From Chlorops oryzae (Eukaryota > Arthropoda > Insecta > Diptera > Chloropidae), in assembly GCA_020466095.1 (NCBI GenBank), contig CM035807.1:29885176-29949175 (forward strand): DNA of 64,000 nucleotides, in the 5' to 3' direction. The position numbers were made by a program, and so were the translations under genes. The notes beneath the pieces are model-generated. The model saw nothing but the letters and a program-made list of their open reading frames with translations. It was not told where the DNA came from and made no database searches. Positions 43,837 through 57,200 of this stretch are shown here, piece after piece. Numbering within the stretch: the stretch's first letter is position 1; the number at the start of each line of letters is the position of its first letter.

Positions 43837-46717
43837 CTCAGAGTGATTTTTTCACATTCATTCTAGTGCGAAATTTTGAAAATTATTTCTAAGCGCAAAA
43901 TGCGCGAGACCAACGAATCAAAGCTTTACTTTCATTCGGCTTCAACCTCACCCACCTTTTGCGGAGCACTTTGGAATTATTCGCTGGCAAGCTCGTGTAG
44001 CCCCAATGGAGAGACGCAATCGTGGTGTGGACTACTCATAAGCAGCCTATCCCACACATATGATTAGCAATGCAAAAAGAATTTTCATGCCTTTGGTATT
44101 TTGTGTATACATACATAAGTCCGACAATTAAAAGAAAGAAAGAAAAAAAAAGCTCCAATCCGGTTTTTGTGTCTGTCACAATACGGCGTAATAACAATAC
44201 CTAGCTGTAAACGTTATCCCACATATTCGGAGCTAGAAGTGTGAGGTAAAATTTCACAGTAGCTTGGTAGATATGATGTTCGATAAAAGGCTCTTGTATT
44301 TTTTTTTTTTTTTGTAAAGAAATCTCTGCTCATAGATGAATTCATGAATAAATTTCGATTTAAAATTTTTATATTTGGATCTAATCTGGACTTGATGGTT
44401 TATTTTGATATGTCTTAAAATGAATTTGTTGCCTTGCGGAAGCCCTTTAGAATTTCTCCTATAAATAGTGAGCATATTTATTGAGTGGTGGAGCATGTCC
44501 TAGATCTCAGATTGTAGCTACATTAGATTGAATTCATTTTAAACTGGTTTAATGTCAATAAGACAACCAGTTTTAGAGTGTTGGGTTGGGTCAGAGGTGT
44601 CGTGCCAGGGTGGTAATTTTCAGATTTAAAAGAGCTTACTGCGCTCGACACAAAAGTTCGTAGGCAATAAGCAATAGAAACCATTAGAGACGATTTCGGC
44701 TACGAAAAAAGAGGAAGAAATATCTTAAGAACATTTCTAATGGGATTACTAAGCTAATATGCCAATTTTTACGGCAAGTTTTCACTGTGGGAGACCGAGG
44801 AATGACAACCATCAATGGTGAAACCGTCCAAGGACAAGTATGCGCATGGCAGAACCTATTAAAAATTGACCCTGACCGGCAGCTGCTTTAAGCGAAGCCT
44901 CTTTGAGTCATTTTAGCACAATTTCAATGGTATACTTGTAAGCAATTGTGCCTTTAAATATACATATAAGTATGCTAGAAAAGTTTTAGAAGAGTTTTGG
45001 ACAGAGATTTTGGAGATACTTAGGTTTTACCAGAAGACACCGGGCTGTGCCATAATCCTCAATTGTTCTAAAATGATGAAAAAAAATCATTGTGGCTTAG
45101 AACTATAGCCATGGAAATGCAAAATCTTTCGTGATTAGTTCTGCTTTCCAGAAATAAGAGAACAAAAATTTTATTAAATTGACTGAAGCTGAAATCGGCT
45201 TTTAAGCTCATCCTCAGCACATCAGAATTTTATTAATAACAATTCAAAAGCTATAAGGTTCAAAGGACGTCTTCGATTGTTAGCAAAAACTTCGAATCAT
45301 AGAAAGCCAACTCCATTCCCTCTGGAAGAATTTCTTGAAAATGTATTAGGACACTATAATATTTATAAGTAAAGTATTTTTTCCATTATTGAGAGCCGCA
45401 TAATATTCCCTAAGCCCGCCACTTTGAATTGAATAACTCCTTCCAGGCCAACCTTTTCCGATTCGTTTGCTCTTGAATTGAGTAAAATTTCCGCCAGTCA
45501 AAATTGTCATTAGACCAACAATTTCGAAAGATATCAGTAAGCCCCTGATGTTCGCAAAGCTTTCATATTTCAAACATCGTTTTTACAATTCAAATGTTGC
45601 TGTACCAAACTTTCAGCGTTCAATTTCTTAAGTCCTTCGACCGAAAATTTGAAATTCCACTAACATTTTCAGCTATCGCAAATATTTGACATTATTGTGG
45701 GATTTGTCAATGCTCTTTTCAAAAAAAAAAAAATAGAGAGAGGCTTTGATATTCCAATGACTTTGCTGTGAATGCGGCATGCCTGTGTATGTGCCCTGCA
45801 TATGACAACTATGCGAGATAAATACCCAAGAAATATGCAGCATGGCGCGCGTGAAAACTAAACTTCATTTAACCAAATACGATGCAGAGCAGTTATTTAA
45901 TACTTCAACAATGAATTGAGCAGTTATGTACCCGCAGAGTACACCAGCTCACCAACATTCGTAATCGACATGAAGCATTCAAATGAATTTCGCGTACGCA
46001 TTTTACAATAAAATGTAGCTCAAATTTTACTTTGAAACCAAAGCCAAGCCAAAGGCGAACGCCATTTCAAATAAATAATAAAAATAAATTTAAATTAAGG
46101 AAAAAAAAAATGTACCAAAATGACCAAAATTTTTGCACCAATTGTGGGACAGTTGTGGAAAACCAAATATGCCATCGTTCGACACTCTTGTATAGGTATT
46201 CTCTCCTTCATTGAGTGTCTTTGCCGGACAAACCGACTACGTTATGTGCAAGGCAATGTCTTTACACACTCTCGAGACTGAATACTTCTTATGAAAACGA
46301 AAGCAAAACTGACAAGGTAAGTTGCTTTTTAATTTGTTTTTCTTTTTTCACTTCATTTTTTTTTATTTTTTTCTCCTCCTCTCATTCATACTCTTGTCAG
46401 TGCTCTTTGAAATGTGGTTCGAAATAAATCTCGAGTAGACCAGAAAACGGCAAGCGATGGCGTCAATGGAAAAACTATAATTACAGTTATTGATTGAAAA
46501 GTAACAACAAGTCACTGCGGACTACACTTGACAGAATGGGGGCCTTACGATGGCGAACCGGATGAGAGATTTCAATGAGCAAATGTGGCGAAATGTTCTG
46601 GAATTCTTTCTTAGGAGAGCATAAAGAAGTCATCTATCGAAAGGCCTTATCAATAACTATATTAAACCAAGGCCAAGCATCTCAAACTACTCCCAATGTG
46701 TGAACTTCATTTTCATT
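43837..46717. other. Intergenic DNA, no gene seen
   Basis: Short frames only. An A-rich stretch lies near 46.08-46.11 kb. No recognised gene or complete element. Confidence 0.5.
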
Positions 46718-46732
46718 CTACATGAGAATTGT

Positions 46733-46832
46733 TGAATTAGGGTATCACAACGGACCTCAGCTCCAAGTGTGTCTTTATGACAGCCCCTTAACCTAACCGT
46801 ACCTAACCTATTCTAACCTAACCTAACCCAAC
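46733..46832 (+). mobile_element. Very short LINE 3' end with TTAGG-like tail
   Basis: CTACATGAGAATTGT flanks both sides (46718-46732 and 46833-46847), a 15-bp target duplication around only 100 bp. The insert has a GGTATCACAACGG motif, shared with the 3' UTR of the LINE at 27.3 kb, followed by TAACC repeats. It is therefore a severely 5'-truncated copy of a related LINE. Confidence 0.85.
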
Positions 46833-46957
46833 CTACATGAGAATTGTGGCACGTACTTTTAAGTCCCGATTCCTTATCCTCTTAAGATATGAATGAGAAA
46901 GCAAAACCTTCCAATATTCAAAAATCACCTAAGATTAAGCAAGAATTGGATGGTACA

Positions 46958-47128
46958 CATATGGACACTTCCTGAAAAAGAAGCGTTTTTGTCGCGCCCA
47001 TATATACATATGTATGTATATGGTTGCATGTCGGATCTGCTTAGGAATTGAGATATATTTAAACGTCTGCAGCTCAGTTCTTAAAATTGTTCACATTAGT
47101 GTCGCGTCCGTGTGGAAAGGCCCATATG
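46958..47128. mobile_element. MITE related to the one at 43.6 kb
   Basis: The left end CATATGGACACTTCC and right end GGAAAGGCCCATATG are inexact inverses. Internal GTCGCG(T/C)CC words are the reverse complement of the GGACGCGAC words of the first copy, so this copy is in opposite orientation. It also holds a CATATGTATGTATATGG tract. Confidence 0.55.
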
Positions 47129-48943
47129 TTAGTGAGTGAATTCTGGGGCTAAAGAGGTTAAGTCATGTTGGCACTAATTTTCCCTTCGTAGTACTCTTTC
47201 GAGACTTCCCTTTCATCTCTTTTCTATAGTCGCCTTTGCCTTAGAAAAGTCCCTAAAATTTTTCAAAGTGGAACCATTGTCCTAAGGGCGATTGCTTGCA
47301 GAAAAGTGGATCATCTGATTTAGGGGAGCCGGAGAATTCCTGCCGAAAAAACTGCCTTCTTTAAGATTCCTTGATAGATGTTGTGCTCTCCTCAAACGGA
47401 TATATTACCTATTTATGAACAAATAAACGCATTTGGTTGAAGGATTTTACCCAGAACTAAATCTTCATTAAGTGTACTCCAGAGTGTATTTTAAAATGCA
47501 TGTTCTTACGTGTTAAAACATTACTGAGAACGTTAACTGACCAACAATTCAATTGAATTTACCAACGAACAGTATTTCAGACTAAAACAGGCAACCGGTA
47601 ATTTGAGCCACCATTGTGCAGATTGCTATTCAATGATCTTCCTGCATTCCGAAACCTTGAATCACATTTATGCAGTTACATAGAACCGACTGAGGTTTCT
47701 AGAAAACTGGAAAGAACAACTGTCAAATGTGATCACGCAAACAAAAAATTAAAAATTAAATAAATAAAAAAATTAATAAAACAAAGCCAACAGAAAATCA
47801 ATGAATATTTAATATGGTTTTTGAACTTTCAATAAAATGAAACATGTCATCATGTAGCCGACATTTTTGTTAACCTTTATGAATCGAATGACTTTTAGAA
47901 AATAACGCTTCATCAATTCATCTATTTACAAATTGCTAAATAGTATGATAACATTTGGAAAGTAGTATCGTTAAAAAAAAATAAAAAAACAACATCCTAA
48001 CGATTAATACGGGTTCCACACAATATTTCTCAAGTACGAATCTCGAAGAAATCAATTTATTTAAATATAATATTGTCTTCGCATTCGCCCGCTCATGATC
48101 ATTTTATGCGCGGTTCGATCGTGCTGTGCTGTAATATGCACACTTCTGCAATTCTCCCGACAATTGTAAGCATTCACCTTTATTTCTGCATGTGTTTTGA
48201 TGCGTTACAGCGCAGTTACCGCAACAAAACAACGCTGTCGAATTCGGAGTCGGCGTTGGCGCATGCGCAACTTGCATGCAAAGTCTGGAAATGGAATTGA
48301 AATGAAAACAAAATGCCAAAAAGAGAAACACAATTTCATACACATACAACAGTTAAAGCAACATTGCTTTTGATCTAAAAGAAACACACTGAAAGAAATT
48401 TTATTTATGGTCTCTTTGAATCTGTTCTCTTTGATTTATGAGGACTCAAAAAAGTGAATCAAATATATAGACTGAAGAAGGAAACAGAGCAAAAGAATTT
48501 TCAGCAAATTCAACAATCAGCCCCATTCTAAATTAATATCCCCCGGGAATTCTTTCTCCTAGATTTGTTTCTCCACGGGAAAAGGAAGTATTCTAAGCGC
48601 CAATTAAAAAGGAAGAATATGATGTCCTTTTATAATGATCCTTTAAATTCCCTTCTCAGTGTGCTTATAATAGAAGAATATTTTCAAGTCCGCTGGGAAG
48701 AATTCCCGGGAATATTTTTAATAAAATCACACTAGGGAGAGTTCGTTTAAGGGCCGCAAATTTTTTAGAAGTATAGAGGTATGAAGGAAATTTTGTGTAT
48801 AGCTCATCTATAGAATATACATAAGTAATCCACCATAGAGGATTCCTTTGAAAGGAGTTTCGACAGGTTCGTTCATTAGAGTATCGCAAATGAGATTATC
48901 ACTCGCCTAGTAAGCTCTTTTCCAAAACTTTGAGTCATGGATG
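47129..48943. other. Intergenic DNA, no gene seen
   Basis: CACACTGAAAGAAAT at about 48.39 kb and an inverse CAGTGTG at 48.66 kb may bound a degraded element. The frames at 48.1-48.4 kb are not recognised. Confidence 0.45.
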
Positions 48944-49104
48944 CAGAGGCGGACTGGGGGTCAAAGGGCCCACCGGGCGTTTGAAAAATGGGGCTTCGTT
49001 ACCTAAGAAAAAAAAAAAAAAACGAACGTAACAGCTAAAAAGCACAGCGAACTGGGGGCCCACCGGGCTTATGTCCGGTTGCCCATGGGCCCAGTCCGCC
49101 CCTC
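48944..49104. mobile_element. Degraded hAT-like MITE
   Basis: The left end CAGAGGCGGACTGGG and right end CCCAGTCCGCCCCTC are near-inverses. GGGCCCACCGGGC is present twice in direct orientation inside. The flanking 8-mers CATGGATG and CAAGAGTG agree at only 5 of 8, so the duplication is doubtful. Confidence 0.5.
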
Positions 49105-49112
49105 CAAGAGTG

Positions 49113-49653
49113 GGAACAACTGTACAGCCGAAGTTACATAGAGAAAAATCGTGACGTTGTAAGGATTTTAACAGCTGCTTTACAGCTTAATCCTCTGTTA
49201 AAGGGCATTCCCACAGAGTGAAAAAGTTCTATAAGCATTCTGCTGTTCCCTTATTTTGAAGATCTTATAAGCGGATAACCCTTTGAGAGAATAATAACCA
49301 TTTTTTTTTGCCATCGTGTCATGAGAAATTTTAATTGGGAATATTTATTTTTTGAAATTTATTATTTTTAATAAATTTATAATTTTTTTATATAATATTT
49401 TTTTTAATCTTTCTTAGTCGTTTAAATCACTAACACGTTTAGAACTTATTACGTTTCAGACGACTTTCGTTTTTCACAGTGTACCCTTAGCTCTCTTTGA
49501 TGAATTCAACTATTTTTACTCACTTCATTTTACCTGGTAACTTCCAATAGCGGCTGCAAAAAAGCAGTTACGCTAGGTAAATGCCAACACATGAAGCACA
49601 CTGTCGAAGCGACATTTTTACGGCTCCGGCGCGCGTGCGCGTTGACGCTGCGA
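49113..49653. other. Region upstream of TATA promoter
   Basis: The last 40 bp (about 49.62-49.65 kb) are unusually GC-rich for this window (GGCGCGCGTGCGCG), immediately 5' of the TATA box, as in a proximal promoter. No further gene was seen. Confidence 0.45.
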
Positions 49654-49692
49654 TATAAAAAGCGTTTGTACGTACCCCAAGCGTACACAGTC
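49654..49692 (+). promoter_or_regulatory. Core promoter: TATA box and CAGT initiator
   Basis: TATAAAA at 49654-49660 is preceded by GC-rich sequence and followed 28 bp later by ACACAGTCG (CAGT at 49688-49691), the arthropod initiator type. The initiator A falls slightly further than the ideal 30-31 bp from the TATA box. The signal-peptide exon begins 130 bp downstream, consistent with a short 5' UTR. Confidence 0.7.
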
Positions 49693-49820
49693 GGTCGAGA
49701 CCATTCGTTGTCGTTGTAAGAAATTTTCTCGATTTTGGAGCTCTCAAGCGATTATTTTTATAAATTATAAATTTTATACATTTCAAAAAGATAAGAAACC
49801 CGCTCAAAAACCGAACAAAA

Positions 49821-49863
49821 ATGAAGAAATTTTTTATTGTTTTCGTTGCACTTTTTGGAGCCG
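49821..49863 (+). CDS. First coding exon of a secreted protein (signal peptide), gene incomplete
   Basis: ATG at 49821 opens MKKFFIVFVALFGA, a canonical short signal peptide. It is interrupted after one base of codon 15 by the donor GTATGT (phase 1), the layout of many insect cuticle and other secreted proteins. The promoter at 49.65 kb supports it. No obvious second exon follows within a few kb. The best phase-compatible acceptor I see is CCCTCTTTCAG at 61831, which would continue AFCQTSSTQWKKGDIKKATN and stop after 25 residues, leaving a 12-kb intron. That join is only a suggestion; the real second exon may lie beyond the window. The family cannot be told from the signal peptide alone. Confidence 0.65.
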
Positions 49864-49953
49864 GTATGTATTACAAAACAAAAAAAAAAGAAGAAAAATC
49901 AAAGAAAAAAGATCTACAAATAATTAGGAACTTGTTTCAAATGTGATAAAAAA

Positions 49954-49977
49954 ATATATATATATATATATATATAT
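49954..49977. repeat. (TA)n microsatellite
   Basis: About twelve uninterrupted TA units. Confidence 0.9.
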
Positions 49978-52900
49978 TGAAAAAATATTATGAAATATCG
50001 CAAAACGTTGTGAAATATAAACAAACAAACAAAAATTTAAAAAGGATAAGTGAAGAGTTAAAAATTAGAAGAAAACCAAACTGTGAACAATTTTCAAGAA
50101 TGTGGATTTTGGGCATTCGAACATGACGAAAGAGACTTAAAAGTGCTTAAAGATTGATACAAAAATAAAATTGTACCTAAACGTATTAATCAAACTTGAG
50201 CATAAAAAAAATCCTTCCAACGTTGATATAGACAATCTTTTGAGGATATTTCTATTGCAGTTTGTATGTTTTTGACAGGTCCATTTGGCTACAGAGTTGC
50301 TCGTTCCACTCTTTTGTTTTATCTGAAGCTGAAATGCGCTTAAATGAATTTCAAGAATATTTTTTCAAATGCCTTGAATAGTTTGAATTCGAGTTTTATC
50401 GAACGTAATCGTTTTAAAAGTATTTTACAGAAAGCTATTCTCAATTAATGAAAGAAGTTTGAGGAGGAAAAATTGCACCAAAGACAAAAACTTCCATTTT
50501 TAATATATTTTTGAATTTTTGAAAAAAATTTTTGGAGTGAAAAGAAGCATCATACATCCTTCATCAATTAAGTTTAAAGAATTTTTAAAGATATTTTTAC
50601 AAATCTATCCATCAGCCTTGTTGACGTTTTTTCGATTCAATTCGATTCAATTTTTTTTATTTAAACTCAACTGAATTCTCTTCAATGAGACTCAAAGTTG
50701 CCTTTTAGTATGCTCGCTACTAAACTATAAAATGAAATTCCTTTTATTAAAAATATTAATCAAAATACTAAGGATTTTATTGAAAAATCGAACGAAAATT
50801 TACTTAAGCGGTTACGACATATTTCCACAGATAAAAAAAAGGTCTTAGTTGAAATATTTCAAAATAAAAAGCACTGACTTGATTGCTGTAATCATAGTTA
50901 ACCCAAACAAGCTGCTTTACTTAACTTCAAGCATACATAGATATCAGTTTATTGACATATACCACTCCTTAAAAAAAAATGGTTGCATAAAAACCAGACC
51001 CAGATCTAGTATTCATAATGCGAATTTTTGGCTTTTGGCTCACAGAAGAAAAGCTTCGCCATTAAAGCAAGGCGAGAAACACTGATGGGGTGTGATAATT
51101 TCCCTTTATCCCGCTAGGGAATTTTTCTTTGTATTTTACACAAGTACTTATGCCCACTAAAAGCCCGTCACGTCACGTCATGTCACGTCAATTTACGTCG
51201 TGTGTTGTTGTTGGTACTCCTAGCAGTAGAGTAAGAAATTTCTTCAGTTCAAAAATTTAAAGGGAAGAAATGACTTTTGTTGGAAGAAAATAACTTAAGG
51301 TACTAAACAATGAACTCTGAAGCTTTCTAAGCTTGATGAAAAACTTAAATATGAATTCCAAAAAATCGATTTTTGACTTAAGCTGTTTCCCCTATTGACA
51401 GAGATAAATATTAAGTCGCGTGGGTCTTACAGTCATTTCAAATACTAAACACTGCCCTATCCCGACCACAAAACCAAAACGTAAATATGGAAAATCTATG
51501 AAAACGAAAAGAAAGTTCACAGCACAATGCAACCCAAGTATGAAAAAGATGATATCTTAATCCATAAATTAACATCTATGAGATTATATTTCAAGGTTAA
51601 TTTTACCAGAAAGGAGAAAGCGAAAATCGTAAATTACTTTTGCTTCGCCTCATTCGTATTTTCGTAAAAAAAAATCCATTCTTTTTTTTTTTTGTTTTTC
51701 GTAAACGCTTCCGTACTGTTTTGCACAGCCAGCAACAACAGCAGCTACAGCAATAGGACCAACAACAGTCATCATGATATCAATCAAGATATAAAATGGA
51801 GCTGAAAATAAAACAAGAGAGATTGAAAAATGTCGAATAGCGAAACCACAAAACAATTTCCAAATTTTAATAGGCAGATAAAAATTCCCACAGACAACAA
51901 GTCACGCTTCGATGGATTATACTTCAATGTGTCTTTTTTGTTGCCGTTGTTGCAGCGGCTGCAGCAGCATCCACATCGGCCGCATCAGTAGCACTTTTTC
52001 CTTTCGTCCCGAAATGCACTTGCGCCATGCAAAAGCGCTTGCCAGCTTAGCCGCGCCGCGCCGCGCCACCATCAGAAAATTGTCACAAAAATTCGAAAGC
52101 GAAAGAAAACTACAATAAAAGGAAAATATGGGGGTAAAAAATAAACGAAATCTTGTGGTCTGTAAAGCCGTTAACTGTGAAATAGGCTTTCGATTCGGAG
52201 CACAAGCGAAGCCAGCAAAACAGAAGGATAGATAGATACATAGATATAGATTGGGTTGCAGATGAGGAAACTCGAAATTTCCGACCCATGAATCCATATG
52301 TTGCAACGCTCAGTTTTCAGAAAAAAAAAAAAACAAAAAAAAACCAAAGAAAAGATCACAAGGAATAAAACACACGCTTTATTCGAAATTCTGCGAAAAT
52401 TCTGCGCAAGAATATAAAATCGAAGGGGAAAGGAATTTTCGGAAGCACCAAGTGCATTAAAGAAAGTTCGGAGCACTTTTCAAAGACTTATTTTCATAGA
52501 AGCAGACGAGAAGGCAAAGTAAAAATTCGGTTCCTTCCTTCATATCCTTTTTTTAACCCTTCGGTTTGGACAGACTTTCCCAATTTTTTTTTTTTTTTGA
52601 TTTTTTTTTTCCAACTTTGCGACATTTCAATATCCTTCAATTTTCAAGGGTTTATCTTTCTCTTTTGGAAATTCAAAGGAAATCTTATTAAATCAAGCGA
52701 TACAACGATGCCTTTGTTGTTGTGATTGTTTTTGTTGTCGGTGTTGCTGCTATTGCTCGCACTGCTCGTATGCAAATCGCCTCATGTGCCCGGGGGAAAA
52801 GGCTTCACTTTCATGGAACTTCTCTTTGGCGTGTTAAACCGTAACGAATGAGATACAGCAATTGAACGCGATTTCATTGACAATCAATTTTCTCACAATC

Positions 52901-53449
52901 AGCCAAATACCCAAGACACACGCCGCAGTTTGCTGGGGAAACAACTTGATACTTGTTAGTTCCGGTATCGAGGCGGCTTTGCTACGTGAAGAATACGAAC
53001 TGTATTTATACGTACGATGCATATTAACATACACATTTGTGTGTGTGTGTGTGTAATTCACCTTTTTTCTTCGCAGATATTTGCAAAATTTCGACGGTTT
53101 TTACCTTTTTCGTTCATCGTTTGAGATATTGAAATAAATAAAAATGTCGTTCGCATATGAAACAAAGGCAATTCCAATGGTTCGGCTTTTTCCCATGGCA
53201 CCGCGCATTCTACATCAACAAAACAAAAAATAATAATTCTAACGTAGATGTATCTAAGTACATATATGTGTATGGTGCACCATTTTGCGTCAGTGGTGCG
53301 TTAAATTTGAAAAGTATTAAATATTTTATTCAAAAAGATTGGAAACGATGAATAATAAGTTCTTAAGAGCCGACTATAACGTCATGGCTATCATTTGATC
53401 TGTGAATTTATATATCTTATACCTTGGGTAAAAGAATCTACATATGTGC

Positions 53450-53748
53450 CAACGTATCTACATATTCATCTATCTATAATTCTTCCGTTCTTCCTTTTTT
53501 CCCTTATTCCATCCTTACTGTCTATTTGTCTATCTATTTATCGATCTGTGAAACTATCTATCTGTATATCTAGCTATCGATCTATCTGCCTCTCTATCAT
53601 TCATCCATTCTTCCTTACTTATTTTCCTCCTTTCTTCCATTCTACGTGTATCTATCCAAATGTGCAGTCGATCAGTCGATCAGTATACCAGTCTGACTGT
53701 CTATCTATCAATCTCTCATTGGATATATCTATCGAACTATAGGTACTG

Positions 53749-53782
<34 letters not shown>

Positions 53783-53830
53783 ATCTATTTTTCTATAAAT
53801 CTATATCCATCTATCTATTTACATACCTGT
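53450..53830. repeat. Degenerate (ATCT)n tract
   Basis: Pyrimidine-rich sequence dominated by ATCT/ATCTG words, with a pure ATCT run at about 53747-53782. The Ser/Ile/Leu-rich frames here are repeat products. Confidence 0.8.
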
Positions 53831-54023
53831 CTTACTTTTTATATCTGTTTCTCGTCCACCCAGCTACATACCGTCTGCGTATAGGGCTTTCTTAGGCTCA
53901 TATTTGATTATCGAATTTATTTTTAATTACTCTTCCTTTTGTATAATTATTCATCTGTGGATTCGTTTATATCCATCTGATCGATCCACATGCATATCAA
54001 TAACTCTATCCTTCTATCTATAT

Positions 54024-54229
54024 ATAAAAATATTTCGTATGAAGCTTCATGGAATGTTTCTAACTATGTTCGGCACTCTGAAACTAGAAAAATTATATTG
54101 ATATACTTATTTAGGAAAGAATATAGGAAAGATAAGTATATTCTTTCCTAAATAAGTATATCAATATAGTTTCTGAGTGCCGAACTTGGTAAGAAACATT
54201 CCATGAAGCTTCATACGAAATATTTTTAT
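54024..54229. repeat. 206-bp near-perfect hairpin
   Basis: Arms of about 100 bases, starting ATAAAAATATTTCGTATGAA, are inverse of each other with a handful of mismatches and one roughly 9-base insertion in the left arm. The loop is about 11 bases (54126-54136). The tips also contain the small palindrome ATGAAGCTTCAT. It could be a foldback transposon or a hairpin-RNA precursor. Confidence 0.85.
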
Positions 54230-57200
54230 TTTAAATAAAACTTATAAAATTCTTTTTAATGAAAGATAGCAATCTTCAGAGTAGCGAATTGATAACTAAG
54301 TATTATAATGCAATCCATTAACGAAAGAACTTTTTGTGTTATCATAAAAGCAATCTTAAAGATATCAGAAAATAATTGCTTCAGTTTTAGATTTATTTTA
54401 ATGGAACAACAAAACCAAGGCATATTGATTTCGAACTTTCTGGAACTCATTTGCTTGATTAACAATAACAGAAATTAAAATTTAAAAAGTTGTCTTTCCA
54501 CTTTGATTCGATTAATTTGCAGATACGATCCATTTCGGTGAACAACTCGTTTTCCTCTAATTCAAAAATTGTTCTATCTCTTTTTTTCGTACTAAAATTC
54601 TTAAGAATCCGCTTGGCAAAGCTTTAATTTTAATAAGCATGAATAATCGTGCTTGGATTCGGAGCAAAACTTTCATTGTTCATTAAACTGAATTGCGTTT
54701 TAACGGAAAATGCAAATTGCTTTTAAGTAGGCTTCGGTGGAATCTTTTGATTTTGAAAATTGCATTACAAAATTTAATCTTTCGATTCAAATGAAATTAA
54801 TTTAGTGAAAATTTTCAAAATTTTATATATTATATTTAAGTTTTTGATTAATTTAGTGGAACAATGCCGCAAACTGGTCTGAAATATTATTCTAGCACGA
54901 CAAAAATCAAAAAATTTTTACACAATATGTTATGTACTCTTGAAATGTTGTACATTCAGAAGAAAAAACGTTCCAAAATTTTTTTAGAACTATACCATCC
55001 CCTTAAATATTGGATACAATTCTAATTTGGTTTATTTTTGCTCCCATATATAATGTCTAAATTTGGAAATTATAAAAGTTTTTAAACAATGGTTATTAGT
55101 CTATGATTTTTTTCAATTATTTGCTCAATAACTTGAGTACGTTATTCAGAATAATTTTTATATATTTTTCCCAATTATTAAGACCAAAAGAAAGCTTTAA
55201 AGTCAAAAAAATATTTTTGTCGCGCTACAAAAAAATTTCAGACCACTGTGTGCCGCTTCGCATGTGAATTGAATAAACTTCCCTTAAGAGGCTATCCAGC
55301 AGTTTGTCCGTAATATGAATGTTTGATTTGAGTGAAAAATTACAGAAAATAATTGGACAAAAATTTTCCTCTATTGTCTCAAAACTATTATATATTAAAG
55401 GTATTTATTTTTTGCTATATTGATATATGAACGCACTAAAAGCTAATTTATCAACTGAAATTATTAAATCTGGCGATCGCAAATTTTCCGATGTCCAATG
55501 ACCCACCCTTCGAGAGTACTTCGCGGGGTCTTGTTCAGGTTGGCTCTTTGGTGAGCTTTCACATTTTCATTGCCGGCAAATGGGTCGAAATTTCCCACTC
55601 CGTTCGTAAGTCGCATTATTTTTTCAAACAATCTTTTCTCCAAGTCATTGGGAAAAGCACGAAATATTCAAAAAAATATTCGGAGTGCAATAAATTTGTC
55701 TGTAAGGGTCACTCTGAGATTGTTATTTCATGCCATGAGTGTAAATATTTTCGAACTACAGGATAAGGAAAACAAGAAAATTTAAATTATTATTCAAATA
55801 TCTGGAATTCATTTGGCTCAAACTTTGGTTCAATAAATTTAAGAATATTTTCGTAAAAATAATTTCCGATTCCTTCCAATAAAAGGTTTAAGCCAGTCCT
55901 ACTTTACACAGTGTAGCCAGTATTTTGACGCCACATTGCTCTCGAATATTTTAAGAAAATTCTTTGTGCCTTTTTAGATAGAACAATGTCTAAGAAAAAT
56001 TTCTTCTAAGTAGTTAAATTTGTTTTTGATTAAAGCTTAAACAAAAAAAAAAAACTCTTTAAAAGTAGAATAAATCACTCAATCCAACATTGCCGGATTT
56101 ACGTCCTCCGCTCGGCAAACTAGTCTGTCTGTCCGAGGTTATGTTTTCACTCTTTGCGAAAAAAAAAATAAATTGGAAAATTAATAGCGTTTCGTAAAGT
56201 TGCTTCCATATAATTTTTGACCCTTCTGAAGACCACAATTGTTTTGATCGCCTCACTTCGTTTCCAATTAAAACGTCAAATCATTGTAGTTTTTACAGCC
56301 CATATGGATACGTATATACGTATTTATAAATGACTTGTATTGCTTATAGGATGAAGGCAAATTAATTATTTAACAATAAAGGGAACGGTTGAAGAAAGGA
56401 GTTTTACTCTAAGCCTTTTTCTTTGAGAACGACTTTGATCGTGAAGCTCAATACATACATACATAAGTAGGTTGACATTTTTGTGTGTGAATAATTCCAT
56501 GCATGATTCTTAGGCCTTCGATCTGAAACAACAGCCTATGACTGAGCCAAGAATTGAGTTCAGGGTCTCTAGCATTGCAGGTTAATGGCTTGCCAACTAC
56601 GCAACGGAAACTATTAGCAATGAATTTTCACTTATCGAAATAGCGACGAGCCATCTTGTTCGAACAAAATCATTACAAGATATTTTCTTTCATTCTACCG
56701 AACGAAAATAAATCACTGGTTGTTCTAATTCCACTTCGCGGACATTACTGGGTTAAAATATTATATAATGTGAGACCCAAGTGTGTCACCGCTGATGGTC
56801 GCCACACCAAACCAACCATAGTATTTCCCTGATTTTTTTCCGCTTTCCACGACTAATTTTTCATGCATTTCTTTCGGTTGAAATACCCAGGGATGTGACC
56901 GTACGTTCAAAGAATCTCTCTAGCATGATATGTGAACTCATGATTTGGAAATTGCGTATTAAATATGGGACTACTTGCTAATTCGGCTTTCATGGATTTT
57001 ATTTTTTTGTGTTGATGCTTTCGCATGGGTTACTCAAAAAAATTTGAATTGAAAATGAGCGAGACTGTTTTTTTTTTCTCCCACCGAGTACATTTATTTA
57101 TGTTATTTATTTGATTTCGATTCATTTTTATATTTTCGGAATGGAATTTTGAATTTTTAGCAAATTGTTTTGCATGGTAACAAGTTACTTTTTTCGCCGA

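Larger units (their letters stand above)
49864..54023. other. Putative intron or intergenic DNA, microsatellites
   Basis: If the gene starting at 49.8 kb runs rightward, this is intron. It holds a (TA)n tract at 49954-49977, GTGT at about 53039-53054 and a long degenerate ATCT tract at 53.45-53.83 kb. No exon was identified. GCGC-rich CCGCGCCGCGCC near 52.05 kb is isolated. Confidence 0.45.

Noticed and set aside
51917..52306. 129-codon minus-strand frame
   Set aside because: No recognisable domain, mixed low-complexity composition and an overlapping plus-strand frame; no splice or promoter support.
53395..53884. 115- and 74-codon frames rich in Ser, Ile and Leu
   Set aside because: Translations of the degenerate ATCT repeat tract.
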